Shown: positions 23,736 to 32,500, counted from the stretch's first letter. The stretch is 64,000 nt of DNA from Salinirubellus litoreus (GCF_037335815.1 NZ_CP147841.1:1426001-1490000); one strand, 5' to 3'. A program made the numbers and translations. The notes: generated from the sequence alone by a model not told the origin.

Positions 23736-24857
23736 GTGTCAGTCCGTTCCGACCCGCTGGACCACCTCGCCATCCCGGACGGGACGATCGTCGAGGAGCA
23801 CGACCTGGTGACCGAGGGCGACGTGATCGTCGGGGGACAGACGACGGTCGAGTTCGGCGTCCGCGGGCGGAACGTCATCGCCGGCGAGCGCGTCCGGTTC
23901 GGCGGCGACATCGAGGCCAGCGGCGACTGCCGGCTGGACATGTGGTGTGACGTCGACGGGAACGTGCTCGTGGGGGGTGACGCCTACCTCGGCGAGCGGG
24001 TCCACGTCGGCGGCCAGCTCATGGTCTCGGGCGATCTGGACATCGGCGACGACGTCGACATCGACGAGGGGTTCGAGGCCAACGGCTGGATCGTCATCCG
24101 CAACCCGATGCCGGCCATCGTCTTCCTGTTCGTCTACCTCTCCCAGCTGTTACGGATCGGCGAGGAGGAGGCCGCCGAGGAGGTCGTCGACGAACTCGAC
24201 CGCTCGACAGAGCGCGAACACGAGCCCGTGGTCGTCCCCCGCGGGGCGCGGGTGAGCGACGACGCGTGGCGCGTCTCGACGCCCGCGGAGGTCGGTGACG
24301 AGTGCCGTCTCCACGGGAACCTCCGGGCGAAGTCCCTCGACGTCGGCCGCGACACCGAGGTGTTCGGCTCGCTCCGGGCGAAGGGCGACGTCTCGGTCGA
24401 GCAGGGGACGGTCGTCCACGGCGACGTGACGACGCGGGGGGGTGACGTGACCATCGCGGCGGGGACGCAGATCCGGGGCGACGTCTCCTGTGAGGACCTC
24501 GACCTCCACGACGACGCGGAGGTCGACGGGACCATCCGCGCCCGCGGCGAGGTGACCATCCGCCGGGACGACGCGAGGCCCAGTATCGCCGACGCCGAGG
24601 CGGAGTCGGGGACCGGGAGCGACACGGCCACCCCGGAGGAAGCGGGCGAGCCGGCTCCCGAGGGCTCGGGAGCCGATCCCGAGAGCCCGACGGCCTGGGC
24701 CGACCTGACGCCGGCGATCACCCGCGTCGAGCCGTCGGCGTCCGGGTCGGACGACCGGCGGGCTACCGACGAGCGAGCCGACGACGACGGCGCCGACGGG
24801 GGCGACAGCGGTCGTCGCGGCGGGCTGGAGGACGTGATCGCCGAGGCCGAGCGGTAG
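23736..24857 (+). CDS. Bactofilin/polymer-forming cytoskeletal protein
   Basis: This is a 373-residue protein from GTG 23736. Two runs of short beta repeats with the Gly-Asp rhythm of bactofilins (EGDVIVGGQTTVEFGVRGRNVIAGERV...; ...GSLRAKGDVSVEQGTVVHGDVTTRGGDVTI) flank a hydrophobic stretch (about 123-137, PAIVFLFVYLSQLL) that may touch the membrane. The C-terminal 100 residues are acidic and disordered. Haloarchaeal bactofilin-like proteins (halofilins) act in cell shape; membership in that group is likely but not proven. It follows topA by about 150 bases on the same strand. Confidence 0.82.
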   Translation: MSVRSDPLDHLAIPDGTIVEEHDLVTEGDVIVGGQTTVEFGVRGRNVIAGERVRFGGDIEASGDCRLDMWCDVDGNVLVGGDAYLGERVHVGGQLMVSGDLDIGDDVDIDEGFEANGWIVIRNPMPAIVFLFVYLSQLLRIGEEEAAEEVVDELDRSTEREHEPVVVPRGARVSDDAWRVSTPAEVGDECRLHGNLRAKSLDVGRDTEVFGSLRAKGDVSVEQGTVVHGDVTTRGGDVTIAAGTQIRGDVSCEDLDLHDDAEVDGTIRARGEVTIRRDDARPSIADAEAESGTGSDTATPEEAGEPAPEGSGADPESPTAWADLTPAITRVEPSASGSDDRRATDERADDDGADGGDSGRRGGLEDVIAEAER

Positions 24858-24909
24858 CACGGACCGAAACTCCGGTAGCTTCTTTCCCGCAGCCCGATCC
24901 GTACGGACG

Positions 24910-25692
24910 ATGACCGTCAGGCAGGGGTTCACCGTCGAGCACGGGGCCGACCCCTCGGAGTCGTTCGCGTTCGCCGCCGAGCACGGGTTCGACTACCTGG
25001 AGCTCAACATGGACTGGACGTTCGAGCGCTCGCGGGTCGACGTCGACGCGGTGTGCGACCTCGCGGACCGGTACGGGCTCGACCTGTGCGTCCACCTCCC
25101 CTACCGGCTCGACGTCGCCTCGCCGCTCGAACACGTCCGGGAGGGGTCCTGTCGGGAGCTGGAGGCGAGCATCGAGACGGCGGCGGAGATGGGGGCGGAG
25201 CGAGGCGTCTTCCACGCGGGCACGTTCGCCACGGAGGAGAAGTGGGGCCGCGAGGTCCTTCGCGAGTGCCTGTACGAGTCGGTCGAGCGGGTGGTCGAGC
25301 ACGCACGGGACCGGGGGTTCGAGGCGGTCGTCGAGAACCTCAAGTCGCCGTTCTTCACCGCGGCCGACTTCCCGGCACTGTTCGACCGGACCGGGGCGAC
25401 GGCGTGTCTCGACACCGGACACGCGCACGCCACGGGCGTCTCGATGGCCGAGCAGGCGGACCTCCTGCGCGAGCACGGCGACCGGATATCGCACGTCCAC
25501 CTGAACGACACCCGGATGGACGACGACGACGAGCACCTGCCCGTCGGCGTCGGGAAACTCGACTTCGCCGAGCTCGCCGGGGCGATGGTCGAGACGGGAT
25601 GGTCGGGGACCTGCACCCACGAGGTGTTCACGTTCGACGACGAGCCACGGGCGTTCGGCAAACGACGCTTCGATCAGCTGCTCGACGACTGA
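24910..25692 (+). CDS. Xylose-isomerase-like TIM-barrel sugar phosphate isomerase/epimerase
   Basis: This is a 260-residue AP-endonuclease-2-type TIM barrel. Metal-site patterns are visible: FHAGT with its His, VVENLKSPFF with Glu, LDTGHAH with Asp and His, HLNDTR with His and Asp, and the C-terminal THEVF with Glu. The set fits divalent-metal isomerases or epimerases; the substrate is unknown. It starts about 50 bases after the bactofilin-like gene on the same strand and converges with a response regulator. Confidence 0.85.
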   Translation: MTVRQGFTVEHGADPSESFAFAAEHGFDYLELNMDWTFERSRVDVDAVCDLADRYGLDLCVHLPYRLDVASPLEHVREGSCRELEASIETAAEMGAERGVFHAGTFATEEKWGREVLRECLYESVERVVEHARDRGFEAVVENLKSPFFTAADFPALFDRTGATACLDTGHAHATGVSMAEQADLLREHGDRISHVHLNDTRMDDDDEHLPVGVGKLDFAELAGAMVETGWSGTCTHEVFTFDDEPRAFGKRRFDQLLDD

Positions 25693-25706
25693 CCCGGTCG
25701 ACGTTC

Positions 25707-26126
25707 TCAATCGGACGCCCGTCGCCGATCCCGACGGACGGTGACGGCCTCGGCGATGCGATCGGCGAGGGCCGCGTACTGCTCCACGTTACCGGTCTTC
25801 CGGAGGTAGTCGGTGACCCCCGCGTCGGCCGCCTCGCTGGCGGCGTCCTCGTCGCTCCGCCCGGTGAACATGACGAACGGGATCTCCTCGTCCCGTTCAC
25901 GGACCGTTTCGAGGAACACCAGTCCGCTCGCGCGAGGCATCTCGTAGTCCGAGACGACACAGTCGACACGTTCGGTATCGAGCACGTCGAGGCCGGCGCG
26001 TACGCTGGTCACGGAGACGACCTCCAGCCGGTCGTCCTCGGACGCCAGGAACTTCGCCGTCAGTTCCCCGAAGGACCGCTCGTCGTCGACGTGGAGAACA
26101 CGGATCGAGTCGGCTGTCCGGCCCAT
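25707..26126 (-). CDS. Single-domain response regulator
   Basis: This is a 139-residue CheY-like receiver. The acidic pair is Asp14-Asp15 (VLHVDDE), the phospho-acceptor Asp60 (VVSDYEMP), the Thr in FVMFTGRS and the Lys in DYLRKTGN. There is no output domain, as in many haloarchaeal receivers that pass the signal by protein contact. A partner histidine kinase is not nearby. The start at ATG 26126 was chosen because the AT-rich block 35-80 bases upstream must be the promoter. Confidence 0.9.
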   Translation of the reverse strand: MGRTADSIRVLHVDDERSFGELTAKFLASEDDRLEVVSVTSVRAGLDVLDTERVDCVVSDYEMPRASGLVFLETVRERDEEIPFVMFTGRSDEDAASEAADAGVTDYLRKTGNVEQYAALADRIAEAVTVRRDRRRASD

Positions 26127-26156
26127 TCGGGGTCCCCTGTTTCGTCCGATCAGATG

Positions 26157-26205
26157 ATCGATCCATATTAAATATTTTCGAAACATATAAGAGTATAAAT
26201 AATTC
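26157..26205 (-). promoter_or_regulatory. AT-rich promoter region of the response regulator
   Basis: About 50 bases are almost entirely A/T, with several TATA-like strings (TTTATACTC, ATATTTAATATG on the minus strand), in otherwise GC-rich DNA. It sits between the response regulator and the divergent YchF gene and probably serves the former. Confidence 0.55.
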
Positions 26206-26319
26206 GAGGCAGCGCGAGCGGGCCCGCCGCCGAGGTGGGACGGGAACAGTGCCGGGTTCGTCCCCGCTGCCGGCCCGCACGACCGAAAGGCAGTTCCCGG
26301 GCTCGGGGGTAGGAGAGGC

Positions 26320-27501
26320 ATGCGCTCGGTCGCTCTCGCCGGCAAGCCCAACGCCGGGAAATCTACGTTCTACAAGGCCGCCACGCTGGCGGACGTGGCG
26401 GTCGGCAACTACCCGTTCACGACCATCGACCCGAACCGGGGGGTGAGTCACGTCCGAACCGACTGCCCCTGCCTCGACATGGACGAGCGCTGCGGGAACG
26501 AGCACTGCCACGACGGCAAGCGGTACGTCCCGATCGAGCTGATCGACGTCGCGGGGCTGGTCCCCGGGGCCCACGAGGGCCGGGGGCTGGGCAACCAGTT
26601 CCTCGACGCGCTGACGAACGCGGACGTCATCCTCAACGTCGTCGACGCGTCGGGCGGGACGAACGCCGAGGGCGAACCGGTCGAGGCGGGGAGCTACGAC
26701 CCCGTCCAGGACGTCGAGTTCGTCGCCGAGGAGATGGACCTCTGGCTCGCGGGGATCGTCGAACGGAACTGGGAGTCCGTCGAGCGCCAGTCGCGCTCGC
26801 CGGAGTTCGACATGGACGAGGCGCTGACCGAACTCCTCACCGGCGTCGGCGCGACCGTCGCGGACGTCGCCGCGGTCCTCCGGTCGCTCGACTACTCGGA
26901 CGACCCCATCTCGTGGGAGGACGAGGACCGCGAGGCGCTCGCGCGGGCGGTCCGCGAGCGGACGAAACCCATCGTCGTCGTCGCGAACAAGGCCGACGTC
27001 GCTTCCGAGGACGACGTCGAGCGCCTGCGCGAGGCCGCCGACCGGGTGATCCCCTGTACCGCGGAGGGCGAACTCGCGCTCCGGCAGGCCGCGAAGGCCG
27101 GGGTCGTCGACTACGATCCCGGCGACGACGCCTTCGAGATCACGGGTGATCTGAACGACGCCCAGGCCGAGGGCCTCGAACGCATCCGCGGCGTGATGGA
27201 CGAGTGGGGTGGGACGGGCGTCCAGACGGCGCTCGACGAGGCGGTGTACGGTCTGCTCGACCAGATCACCGCCTTCCCCGTCGGGAACGAGACGCGGTGG
27301 ACCGACGGCCAGGGGAACGTCCTGCCCGACGCCTTCCTCCTGCCGCGGGGGTCGACCCCGAAGGACCTCGCCTACGCCGTCCACTCCGACATCGGCGACG
27401 GCTACCTCCACGCCGTCGACGCACGGGCGGAGCGGCGGATCGGCGAGGACCACGAACTCACGGAGGGCGACGTCGTCAAGATCGTCTCGACGGCGAAGTA
27501 G
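26320..27501 (+). CDS. YchF/OLA1-family Obg-like GTPase/ATPase, paralogue 1
   Basis: This 393-residue P-loop NTPase has G1 GKPNAGKST (9-17), G2 YPFTTIDPN, G3 DVAGLVPGAHEGRGLGNQF and G4-like VVANKAD, and the C-terminal TGS-like domain ends in the typical DGYLHAVDARAERRIGEDHELTEGDVVKIV. The Leu/Val in place of the Ras Gln after the G3 motif fits the HAS-type NTPases. A Cys-rich insert (CPCLDMDERCGNEHC, about 50-64) after G2 is a possible metal or redox site. A second paralogue is at 55856. Likely role: ribosome-linked stress or translation control. Confidence 0.93.
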   Translation: MRSVALAGKPNAGKSTFYKAATLADVAVGNYPFTTIDPNRGVSHVRTDCPCLDMDERCGNEHCHDGKRYVPIELIDVAGLVPGAHEGRGLGNQFLDALTNADVILNVVDASGGTNAEGEPVEAGSYDPVQDVEFVAEEMDLWLAGIVERNWESVERQSRSPEFDMDEALTELLTGVGATVADVAAVLRSLDYSDDPISWEDEDREALARAVRERTKPIVVVANKADVASEDDVERLREAADRVIPCTAEGELALRQAAKAGVVDYDPGDDAFEITGDLNDAQAEGLERIRGVMDEWGGTGVQTALDEAVYGLLDQITAFPVGNETRWTDGQGNVLPDAFLLPRGSTPKDLAYAVHSDIGDGYLHAVDARAERRIGEDHELTEGDVVKIVSTAK

Positions 27502-27529
27502 CGGGTTCCGGTCGGGCCCCGGGAATCGT

Positions 27530-28699
27530 TCAGTCGTCCCCGTTGAGCGTCTCGTGGACTCCGACCACGAACGCCGGGACGACGAGCATGAACAGGTGTT
27601 CCTCCAGGGGGATGCCCAGCAGTTCGATACCCGTCCGCATCGGGATGGCGAACACGCCGACCTCGAGGGTGTACCAGTCCCAGACGTACGCGACGGGGTA
27701 GACGACCGCGACGGTGCGGGCGGCGGCCCACCAGGCCCGGGCGTGCCACAGCAACAGCGCCGCGACCGACCCGAACATCACCTCCGTGGCGAGGTAGGTG
27801 TACGGGCCCAGGACGGTGATGTCGGGGAGCGGCGCGCCGGCGAGCGGCCGAAACCAGACGGCGGCGACGAGCAGCGCCAGGAAGACGTACGCCCCCCGAA
27901 CGAGGAGCATCGTGGCGAGTCGCGGGGGCGCGCGGTAGGCGAAGGCGGCGACGATACCGAAGGCGACCGCGGCCGCGGGCGCGCTCGGGGGGAACACCCC
28001 CTCGATGGCGAGCGCGAGCACCGCGAACATCCCGACGCCCATCAGGGCGTAGGCGAACGACCGGGCGCGTCCGGGACCGAGCACGACCGCGACGGTCCGC
28101 TTGCCGATGGAGCGGTCGTAGTCGTGGTCCTTCGTGTCGTCGACGGTCTTCACGCCCGAGAGGGTGACGAGGAAGATGGCGGCGAACGCGAGGACCACGG
28201 GCGAGAACGCCTCGGCCTGGACGTAGTAGCCCCCGAGGAGCGCGAACGAGACCCCCGAGGGGTAGCCGGCCGTCGCGCCGACCGGGTGGAGGTCGAGCTG
28301 GGGTGCGTGGAGGTAGCCGACGATCCATCCCGGGAGGGTGACGAGCGTCGCGACGGGACCGACGACGACCCCGAGCGCGATCGCGCAGGCGAAGAACACG
28401 GCCGAGGCCCCGACGAGCGCCGTCCGACAGCCCAGGGCGGTCATGGGGTGGTCCTCGTCCTCCCCCCGGAGGTGGAAGTCGACGTAGCCGTCCTTCACGT
28501 GGGCGGTGTAGAGCGCCGCGAACGCGGCGACGAGGTGGAGGACGAACGGGAGCGCGTCGACCCTGACGGCGAGCACCGCGCCGAACGCCGACGCCGCCAG
28601 CGGCGGGAGCATGAACACGGGGTGGATCTGCGACGTGAACGCCCGGAGGGCCGCACCGGGCCCCGCTCCGTGACGCGCGATACCGTGTTCCGTGACCAT
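27530..28699 (-). CDS. UbiA-type prenyltransferase fused to a lycopene-cyclase-type domain
   Basis: This is a 389-residue, strongly hydrophobic protein. The N-terminal 290 residues are a UbiA-type prenyltransferase with a variant first Asp motif (KDGYVDFHLRGEDEDHP, about 68-84) and a clear second motif (DDTKDHDYDRSIGKR, about 187-201). The last 90 residues resemble a CrtYc/CarR-type lycopene cyclase unit, with DWYTLEVGVFAIP and the diagnostic GIPLEEHLF. I infer carotenoid, bacterioruberin or quinone-lipid chemistry. The fusion is the odd point, since lycopene elongases and cyclases are usually separate proteins in haloarchaea. Confidence 0.82.
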   Translation of the reverse strand: MVTEHGIARHGAGPGAALRAFTSQIHPVFMLPPLAASAFGAVLAVRVDALPFVLHLVAAFAALYTAHVKDGYVDFHLRGEDEDHPMTALGCRTALVGASAVFFACAIALGVVVGPVATLVTLPGWIVGYLHAPQLDLHPVGATAGYPSGVSFALLGGYYVQAEAFSPVVLAFAAIFLVTLSGVKTVDDTKDHDYDRSIGKRTVAVVLGPGRARSFAYALMGVGMFAVLALAIEGVFPPSAPAAAVAFGIVAAFAYRAPPRLATMLLVRGAYVFLALLVAAVWFRPLAGAPLPDITVLGPYTYLATEVMFGSVAALLLWHARAWWAAARTVAVVYPVAYVWDWYTLEVGVFAIPMRTGIELLGIPLEEHLFMLVVPAFVVGVHETLNGDD

Positions 28700-28747
28700 A
28701 CCCGGTCGTCGGGCGGGCGACCCATAAACGTGCGCCGTCGCCGGGTC

Positions 28748-29131
28748 TCACCCGGACGCGGGCGTCCAGTTCGACCGGTCGAAGACGGTCTCGGCCAGGT
28801 GGGAGGCGAGCGTCCGGGCGCCCTCGAGCGACGACTCGTGGAGTTCGCCCGAGACGGGGCCGGTCTCGCCGCCGTGGCGCTCGACCTGCGAGACGCCGTC
28901 CGGGACCGGCTCCTCGCGGCGGTAGGCGAGCAGGCGTTCGCGTAGCGACCGGAGCGCCCCGGAGGTGAGCTCGACCCCGAGGTGCTGGAGGTCGTACCGG
29001 ACGACGAACCCCCGCTCCCCGTCCCGGACGGCGACGACGGGTCGGTCCGCCTCGGCACAGCGGCTCCAGAGGTCGTAGCCGGACTCCCGCGTGTCGTAGA
29101 CGGGGACGTGATCGGGCGAAAGCGAGTCCAT
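28748..29131 (-). CDS. Small haloarchaeal protein of unknown function
   Basis: This is a 127-residue protein read from ATG 29131. It begins MDSLSPDHVPVYDTRESGYDLWSRC and has a small alpha/beta look with no membrane segment. It lies 48 bases upstream of the UbiA fusion gene on the same strand and may share its transcript. No family recognised. Confidence 0.7.
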   Translation of the reverse strand: MDSLSPDHVPVYDTRESGYDLWSRCAEADRPVVAVRDGERGFVVRYDLQHLGVELTSGALRSLRERLLAYRREEPVPDGVSQVERHGGETGPVSGELHESSLEGARTLASHLAETVFDRSNWTPASG

Positions 29132-29231
29132 GCCTGAGGGAGGGTTCGCGTCGGCTTGTGGCTGTCGGCTCCGGCGGTCCATGCGTCCTCGACGGATTTC
29201 CCGGGGATCACGGGACGCCGGGGCGGGGGCG

Positions 29232-30353
29232 CTACGAGACGGCCCGGGTCGCCGCCCCCATCGCCTCGAGGGCCTCCTTCAGCGTCTCGACGTCGACGGC
29301 GTAGGAGATGCGGGCGTGGCCGGCACCGTTGTCACCGAACGCCTCGCCGGGGACCACGACGACGCCGCGGTCGATGACTTCCTCGACCCACCCCTCGGGG
29401 ACGCGCGGCATGGCGTAGAACGCCCCCTGCGGGGTCGGCGTCTCCAGGCCCATGTCCGCGAGCCCGTCGAGGAGGACGTCCCGCCGCTCGGCGAACGCCC
29501 CGACCATCTCGTCGACGACGTCCTGCGGGCCCGAGAGGGCGGCCTCGGCGGCGAACTGCGAGGGGGCGGCCGCACAGGCCTGGCCGTACTGGTGGACGCG
29601 GAGCATCCGCTCGATCCGGCGCTCGGAGGCCGTCACCCACCCGAGCCGCCAGCCCGTCATCGAGTAGGTCTTCGAGCAGGCGTTTACTACTACTACGTTG
29701 TCCGTGTCGGCGAACTTCATCGGGGAGTGGTGCTCGCCGTCGAAGACGATCCGCTCGTACACCTCGTCGGAGAGACAGACGACGTCGTGCTCGTCGGCGA
29801 TGCGGGCGAACTCGCGCATGTCCTCTTCGGACTGGACCGCGCCCGTGGGGTTGGCGGGCGAGTTGACGACGAACATCGCGGTGTCGTCGGTGATCGCCGC
29901 CTCGACGTCCGCGGGGTCGAGCGTGAGGTCCTCGCGGAGGTCGACCGGTACGGGCGTCCCGCCGGCGATGTGGGTCAGCGCGTCGTAGGAGACGAACCCC
30001 GGGTCCGGTATCAGCACCTCCTCACCCACATCTACGTGTGCCTCGATAGCGATGTGCAGGGCCTCGCTCCCGCCGGCGGTGGCGACGACGTCCTCGGGAT
30101 CGACCGAGTAGCCGTTGTCACGGTCGGTCTTCCCCGCGATGGCCTCCCGCAACTCCCGAGTCCCTTTGTTCGACGTGTAGGCGTCGGTCGCACCGGATCG
30201 AATGGCCTCGATGGCCGCCTCGCGTGCGTGTTCGGGGGTCGGGAAGTCCGGCTGACCGAGACCGAGGTTGATGGCGTCCTCGCCGGCGGCCTCGAACACC
30301 TCGCGGATGCCCGAGATGGAGACCTGCTCGACGCGGCTGGAGAACCCGCTCAT
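29232..30353 (-). CDS. Class I/II PLP-dependent aminotransferase
   Basis: This is a 373-residue fold-type I aminotransferase. Motifs in order are NLGLGQPDFPTPEHA, TAGGSEALHIA, VVNSPANPTGAV with the Asn, LSDEVYERI with Asp and Tyr, the PLP lysine in ACSKTYSMTGWRLGW, and ARISYAVDVE with the substrate-carboxylate Arg. It is probably an aspartate- or aromatic/branched-chain-type transaminase; the sequence alone does not fix the amino acid. Start ATG 30353 matches the family N-terminus. It is divergent from the HTH_10 gene at 30526. Confidence 0.92.
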   Translation of the reverse strand: MSGFSSRVEQVSISGIREVFEAAGEDAINLGLGQPDFPTPEHAREAAIEAIRSGATDAYTSNKGTRELREAIAGKTDRDNGYSVDPEDVVATAGGSEALHIAIEAHVDVGEEVLIPDPGFVSYDALTHIAGGTPVPVDLREDLTLDPADVEAAITDDTAMFVVNSPANPTGAVQSEEDMREFARIADEHDVVCLSDEVYERIVFDGEHHSPMKFADTDNVVVVNACSKTYSMTGWRLGWVTASERRIERMLRVHQYGQACAAAPSQFAAEAALSGPQDVVDEMVGAFAERRDVLLDGLADMGLETPTPQGAFYAMPRVPEGWVEEVIDRGVVVVPGEAFGDNGAGHARISYAVDVETLKEALEAMGAATRAVS

Positions 30354-30492
30354 ACGCGTGGCCTGCGACGGGGGGACCGATAACTGTTCGTGGTTTACGC
30401 CACCCCAAAGGCCCGAGGGCCGGCCGGCCCGAAGCGAACACAACAGTCAGCCCGTCGAACGACGGTCCCAGGGGGCGGAGCTTGGTGAACGC

Positions 30493-30500
30493 ATATATTT
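30493..30500 (+). promoter_or_regulatory. TATA box of the HTH regulator at 30526
   Basis: ATATATTT lies 26-33 bases before ATG 30526, the canonical spacing for a leaderless mRNA. Confidence 0.65.
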
Positions 30501-30525
30501 CCCCCGGCACGCAGTAGACCGTCGA

Positions 30526-31224
30526 ATGAGCGTGGTGGCGGAGTTCACGATACCGGCGGGGACGTTCGGCCTCGGCCGACTCCTGACGTCCGAGAGCGAG
30601 GCGCGGATCGGACTCGAACGGCACGTCCCGACCAGGGAGGAGGTCATGCCGTACTTCTGGGTGGAGATGGCCGACGGTGACTTCGAGGCGTTCGAGCGCG
30701 AGCTGCGGGAGAACGAGATCGTGAGGGAGCTCAACGTCCTGGACCGCATGGGCGACCAGACGCTCTACGCCATCGAGTGGGAGCGAATCCCCGAGAGCCT
30801 CATCCAGGGTATCGCGCAGTCCGACGGGGCCATCCTCGAGGGGCGGGCGGTGGATGGACGCTGGCGGTTCATGATCCGCTTTCCGGACCACGCCCGGCTC
30901 ACCGAGTTCCACGAGTTCCTGAGCGAGCAGGACATCGCCATCCACGTCGACCGCGTCTACACGCGGGGGGAGGGGGACGACCGCCAAGAGCACGACTTCG
31001 ACCTCACCGAGGAACAGCGCGAGACCCTCACCAGTGCGGTGCAGCGGGGGTACTTCGAGGTCCCGCGGGGGGTCACGCTCACCGACCTCGCGGACGAGCT
31101 CGGGATCTCCCGCCAGGCCGCCTCCGAGCGCCTCCGCCGCGGAGCCAACACCGTCCTCCGGAACGTCCTCCCCGAGAGCCACGGGGAGACGGGACCGGAG
31201 GGAGCCGACGACACCTCGCCGTGA
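30526..31224 (+). CDS. Bacterio-opsin-activator-type HTH regulator (HTH_10)
   Basis: This is a 232-residue regulator. The N-terminal half (about 1-150) is a ligand-sensing type seen in the Bat family (MSVVAEFTIPAGTFGLGRLL). The C-terminal HTH_10 domain (about 165-215) has LTEEQRETLTSAVQRGYFEVPRG and LADELGISRQAASERLRRG. The TATA box fixes the start. It is divergent from the aminotransferase and convergent with the Lrp-type gene. Confidence 0.9.
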   Translation: MSVVAEFTIPAGTFGLGRLLTSESEARIGLERHVPTREEVMPYFWVEMADGDFEAFERELRENEIVRELNVLDRMGDQTLYAIEWERIPESLIQGIAQSDGAILEGRAVDGRWRFMIRFPDHARLTEFHEFLSEQDIAIHVDRVYTRGEGDDRQEHDFDLTEEQRETLTSAVQRGYFEVPRGVTLTDLADELGISRQAASERLRRGANTVLRNVLPESHGETGPEGADDTSP

Positions 31225-31255
31225 GCGGGGCCGGACGTCCCCGGTCCGACCCGGG

Positions 31256-31756
31256 TCAGGACGAAGGGTCCTCCCTCTCGGACTCGTCCGGGTCGTCGTC
31301 GTTGGCCCAGAGGGTGAGCGGTCGGGTCTCGGCGCTCTTGATGAGCGTCTCGTCGACCACGTCGAGACCGAGATCGTCGAGGGTCTGGGCGATCTCGGTG
31401 ATGTCGTCCTGGGTCGCGCCGACCACCTCGATGACGACGTTCTGCTGGCCGGTCATCAGCTCGCGGACGTCCAGCACGCCGTCGACCTCGAACGCCTCCT
31501 CGACGAGCCGGCGTCGGTCGGCGATGGGGACGGTGCAGGTGAACTGGTAGTGGAAGGGGAACCCCGCCCCGACGTAGTCGACCTCGATGGTGTACCCCCG
31601 GATGATATCCGCCTCCTCCATCGCCAGGATGCGGTTGCGGACGGTGTTGCCCGAGACGGGGACGGTCTCGGCCAGCTCGGTGATGGTGGCACGCCCCTCT
31701 CGCTGTAGCTCGAAGAGGATCCGTTCGTCGATCGAGTCGAGTTCGCCGTCCTTCAC
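31256..31756 (-). CDS. Lrp/AsnC-family regulator
   Basis: This is a 166-residue protein from GTG 31756 (VKDGELDSIDERILFELQ). The N-terminal winged helix (about 5-55, ITELAETVPVSGNTVRNRI) is followed by the ligand/oligomerisation half with the Lrp pattern (VDYVGAGFPFHYQF...MTGQQNVVIEVVGATQDDI) and an acidic tail. An upstream in-frame ATG would place the promoter inside the gene, so I prefer the GTG. The palindrome at 31813 lies 57 bases upstream and is a natural autoregulatory site. Confidence 0.87.
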   Translation of the reverse strand: MKDGELDSIDERILFELQREGRATITELAETVPVSGNTVRNRILAMEEADIIRGYTIEVDYVGAGFPFHYQFTCTVPIADRRRLVEEAFEVDGVLDVRELMTGQQNVVIEVVGATQDDITEIAQTLDDLGLDVVDETLIKSAETRPLTLWANDDDPDESEREDPSS

Positions 31757-31812
31757 GTCGGGAACGCTCCGGGAGCACCCGTAATAGCGTTTTCCCCACA
31801 CGGTCCGAATGA

Positions 31813-31827
31813 TTGAGAAATTCTCAA
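31813..31827. promoter_or_regulatory. Palindrome TTGAGAA-A-TTCTCAA in a divergent promoter region
   Basis: This has perfect 7-base arms around one A, followed at once by AT-rich TATA-like text (ATATATCC). It sits between the Lrp-type gene and the rightward HTH gene at 31922. The size and symmetry fit an Lrp-family binding site. Confidence 0.55.
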
Positions 31828-31921
31828 ATATATCCCGAACGACATTCGATATCGAACTATATACCGGCCTTGACATGGAAAGCGAACGCGTGAACCGGGT
31901 GGGAAGGGGATTGGGAGGTAG

Positions 31922-32500
31922 ATGAGCGATCCCAAGCACCGATTTCCGTCGGACGGAGACGACGGTAGCTCTTCCACGACGAGCGGGTCGGTCGGGGGGT
32001 GGCGAGCAGTGCTGAGCTGGCTCGAATCGCTGTACTCGGACTGGAAGGGAGGAGATTCGGCGGGATCGGAGACGAGACGATCAGAGGCATCGAGAGAGGA
32101 GAACGAAGGCGGCGACGCATCGCCGGCGTCCGCCTGCGAGGAGACCGGGACGCCGACCAGGTGGCAGGACCTCCTCGATGGGGAGACGGTGTCGAAGCAG
32201 GAGGTGCAGGTGGAACTCGGCCTCCAGCCACACGAGTTCCTCGCCTGGCTGGTCCGCTCGTCGGGCGGGCGGATGTGGCAGGCGGACATGGTCGACACGA
32301 CCGGCTGGTCGAAGTCGACGGTGAGCCGCTACCTCGACACCCTGGAGTCGAACGAGGTCGTCGAACGCGTCCGGATCGGCCGCCGGAAGCTCGTCGGCGT
32401 CCCCGAGGAGATGCCGACGGGTTCCCGGACGCCCGACGCCCCTGCCGGCCCCGCCGAGGACGCCCTCGGTGACGGCCGGTGGGCCGACGAGGCGATCTGA
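31922..32500 (+). CDS. Winged-helix regulator with a disordered acidic N-terminus
   Basis: This is a 192-residue protein. Residues 1-95 are low-complexity, Ser/Glu/Gly/Asp rich, without a clear fold except a short helix WRAVLSWLESLYSDW. Residues 100-165 are a winged helix of the haloarchaeal DUF7343-like kind (ELGLQPHEFLAWLVRSSGGRMWQADMVDTTGWSKSTVSRYLDTLESNEVVERVRIGRRKLV). The target is unknown. It is divergent from the Lrp-type gene and may share its operator. Confidence 0.75.
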   Translation: MSDPKHRFPSDGDDGSSSTTSGSVGGWRAVLSWLESLYSDWKGGDSAGSETRRSEASREENEGGDASPASACEETGTPTRWQDLLDGETVSKQEVQVELGLQPHEFLAWLVRSSGGRMWQADMVDTTGWSKSTVSRYLDTLESNEVVERVRIGRRKLVGVPEEMPTGSRTPDAPAGPAEDALGDGRWADEAI

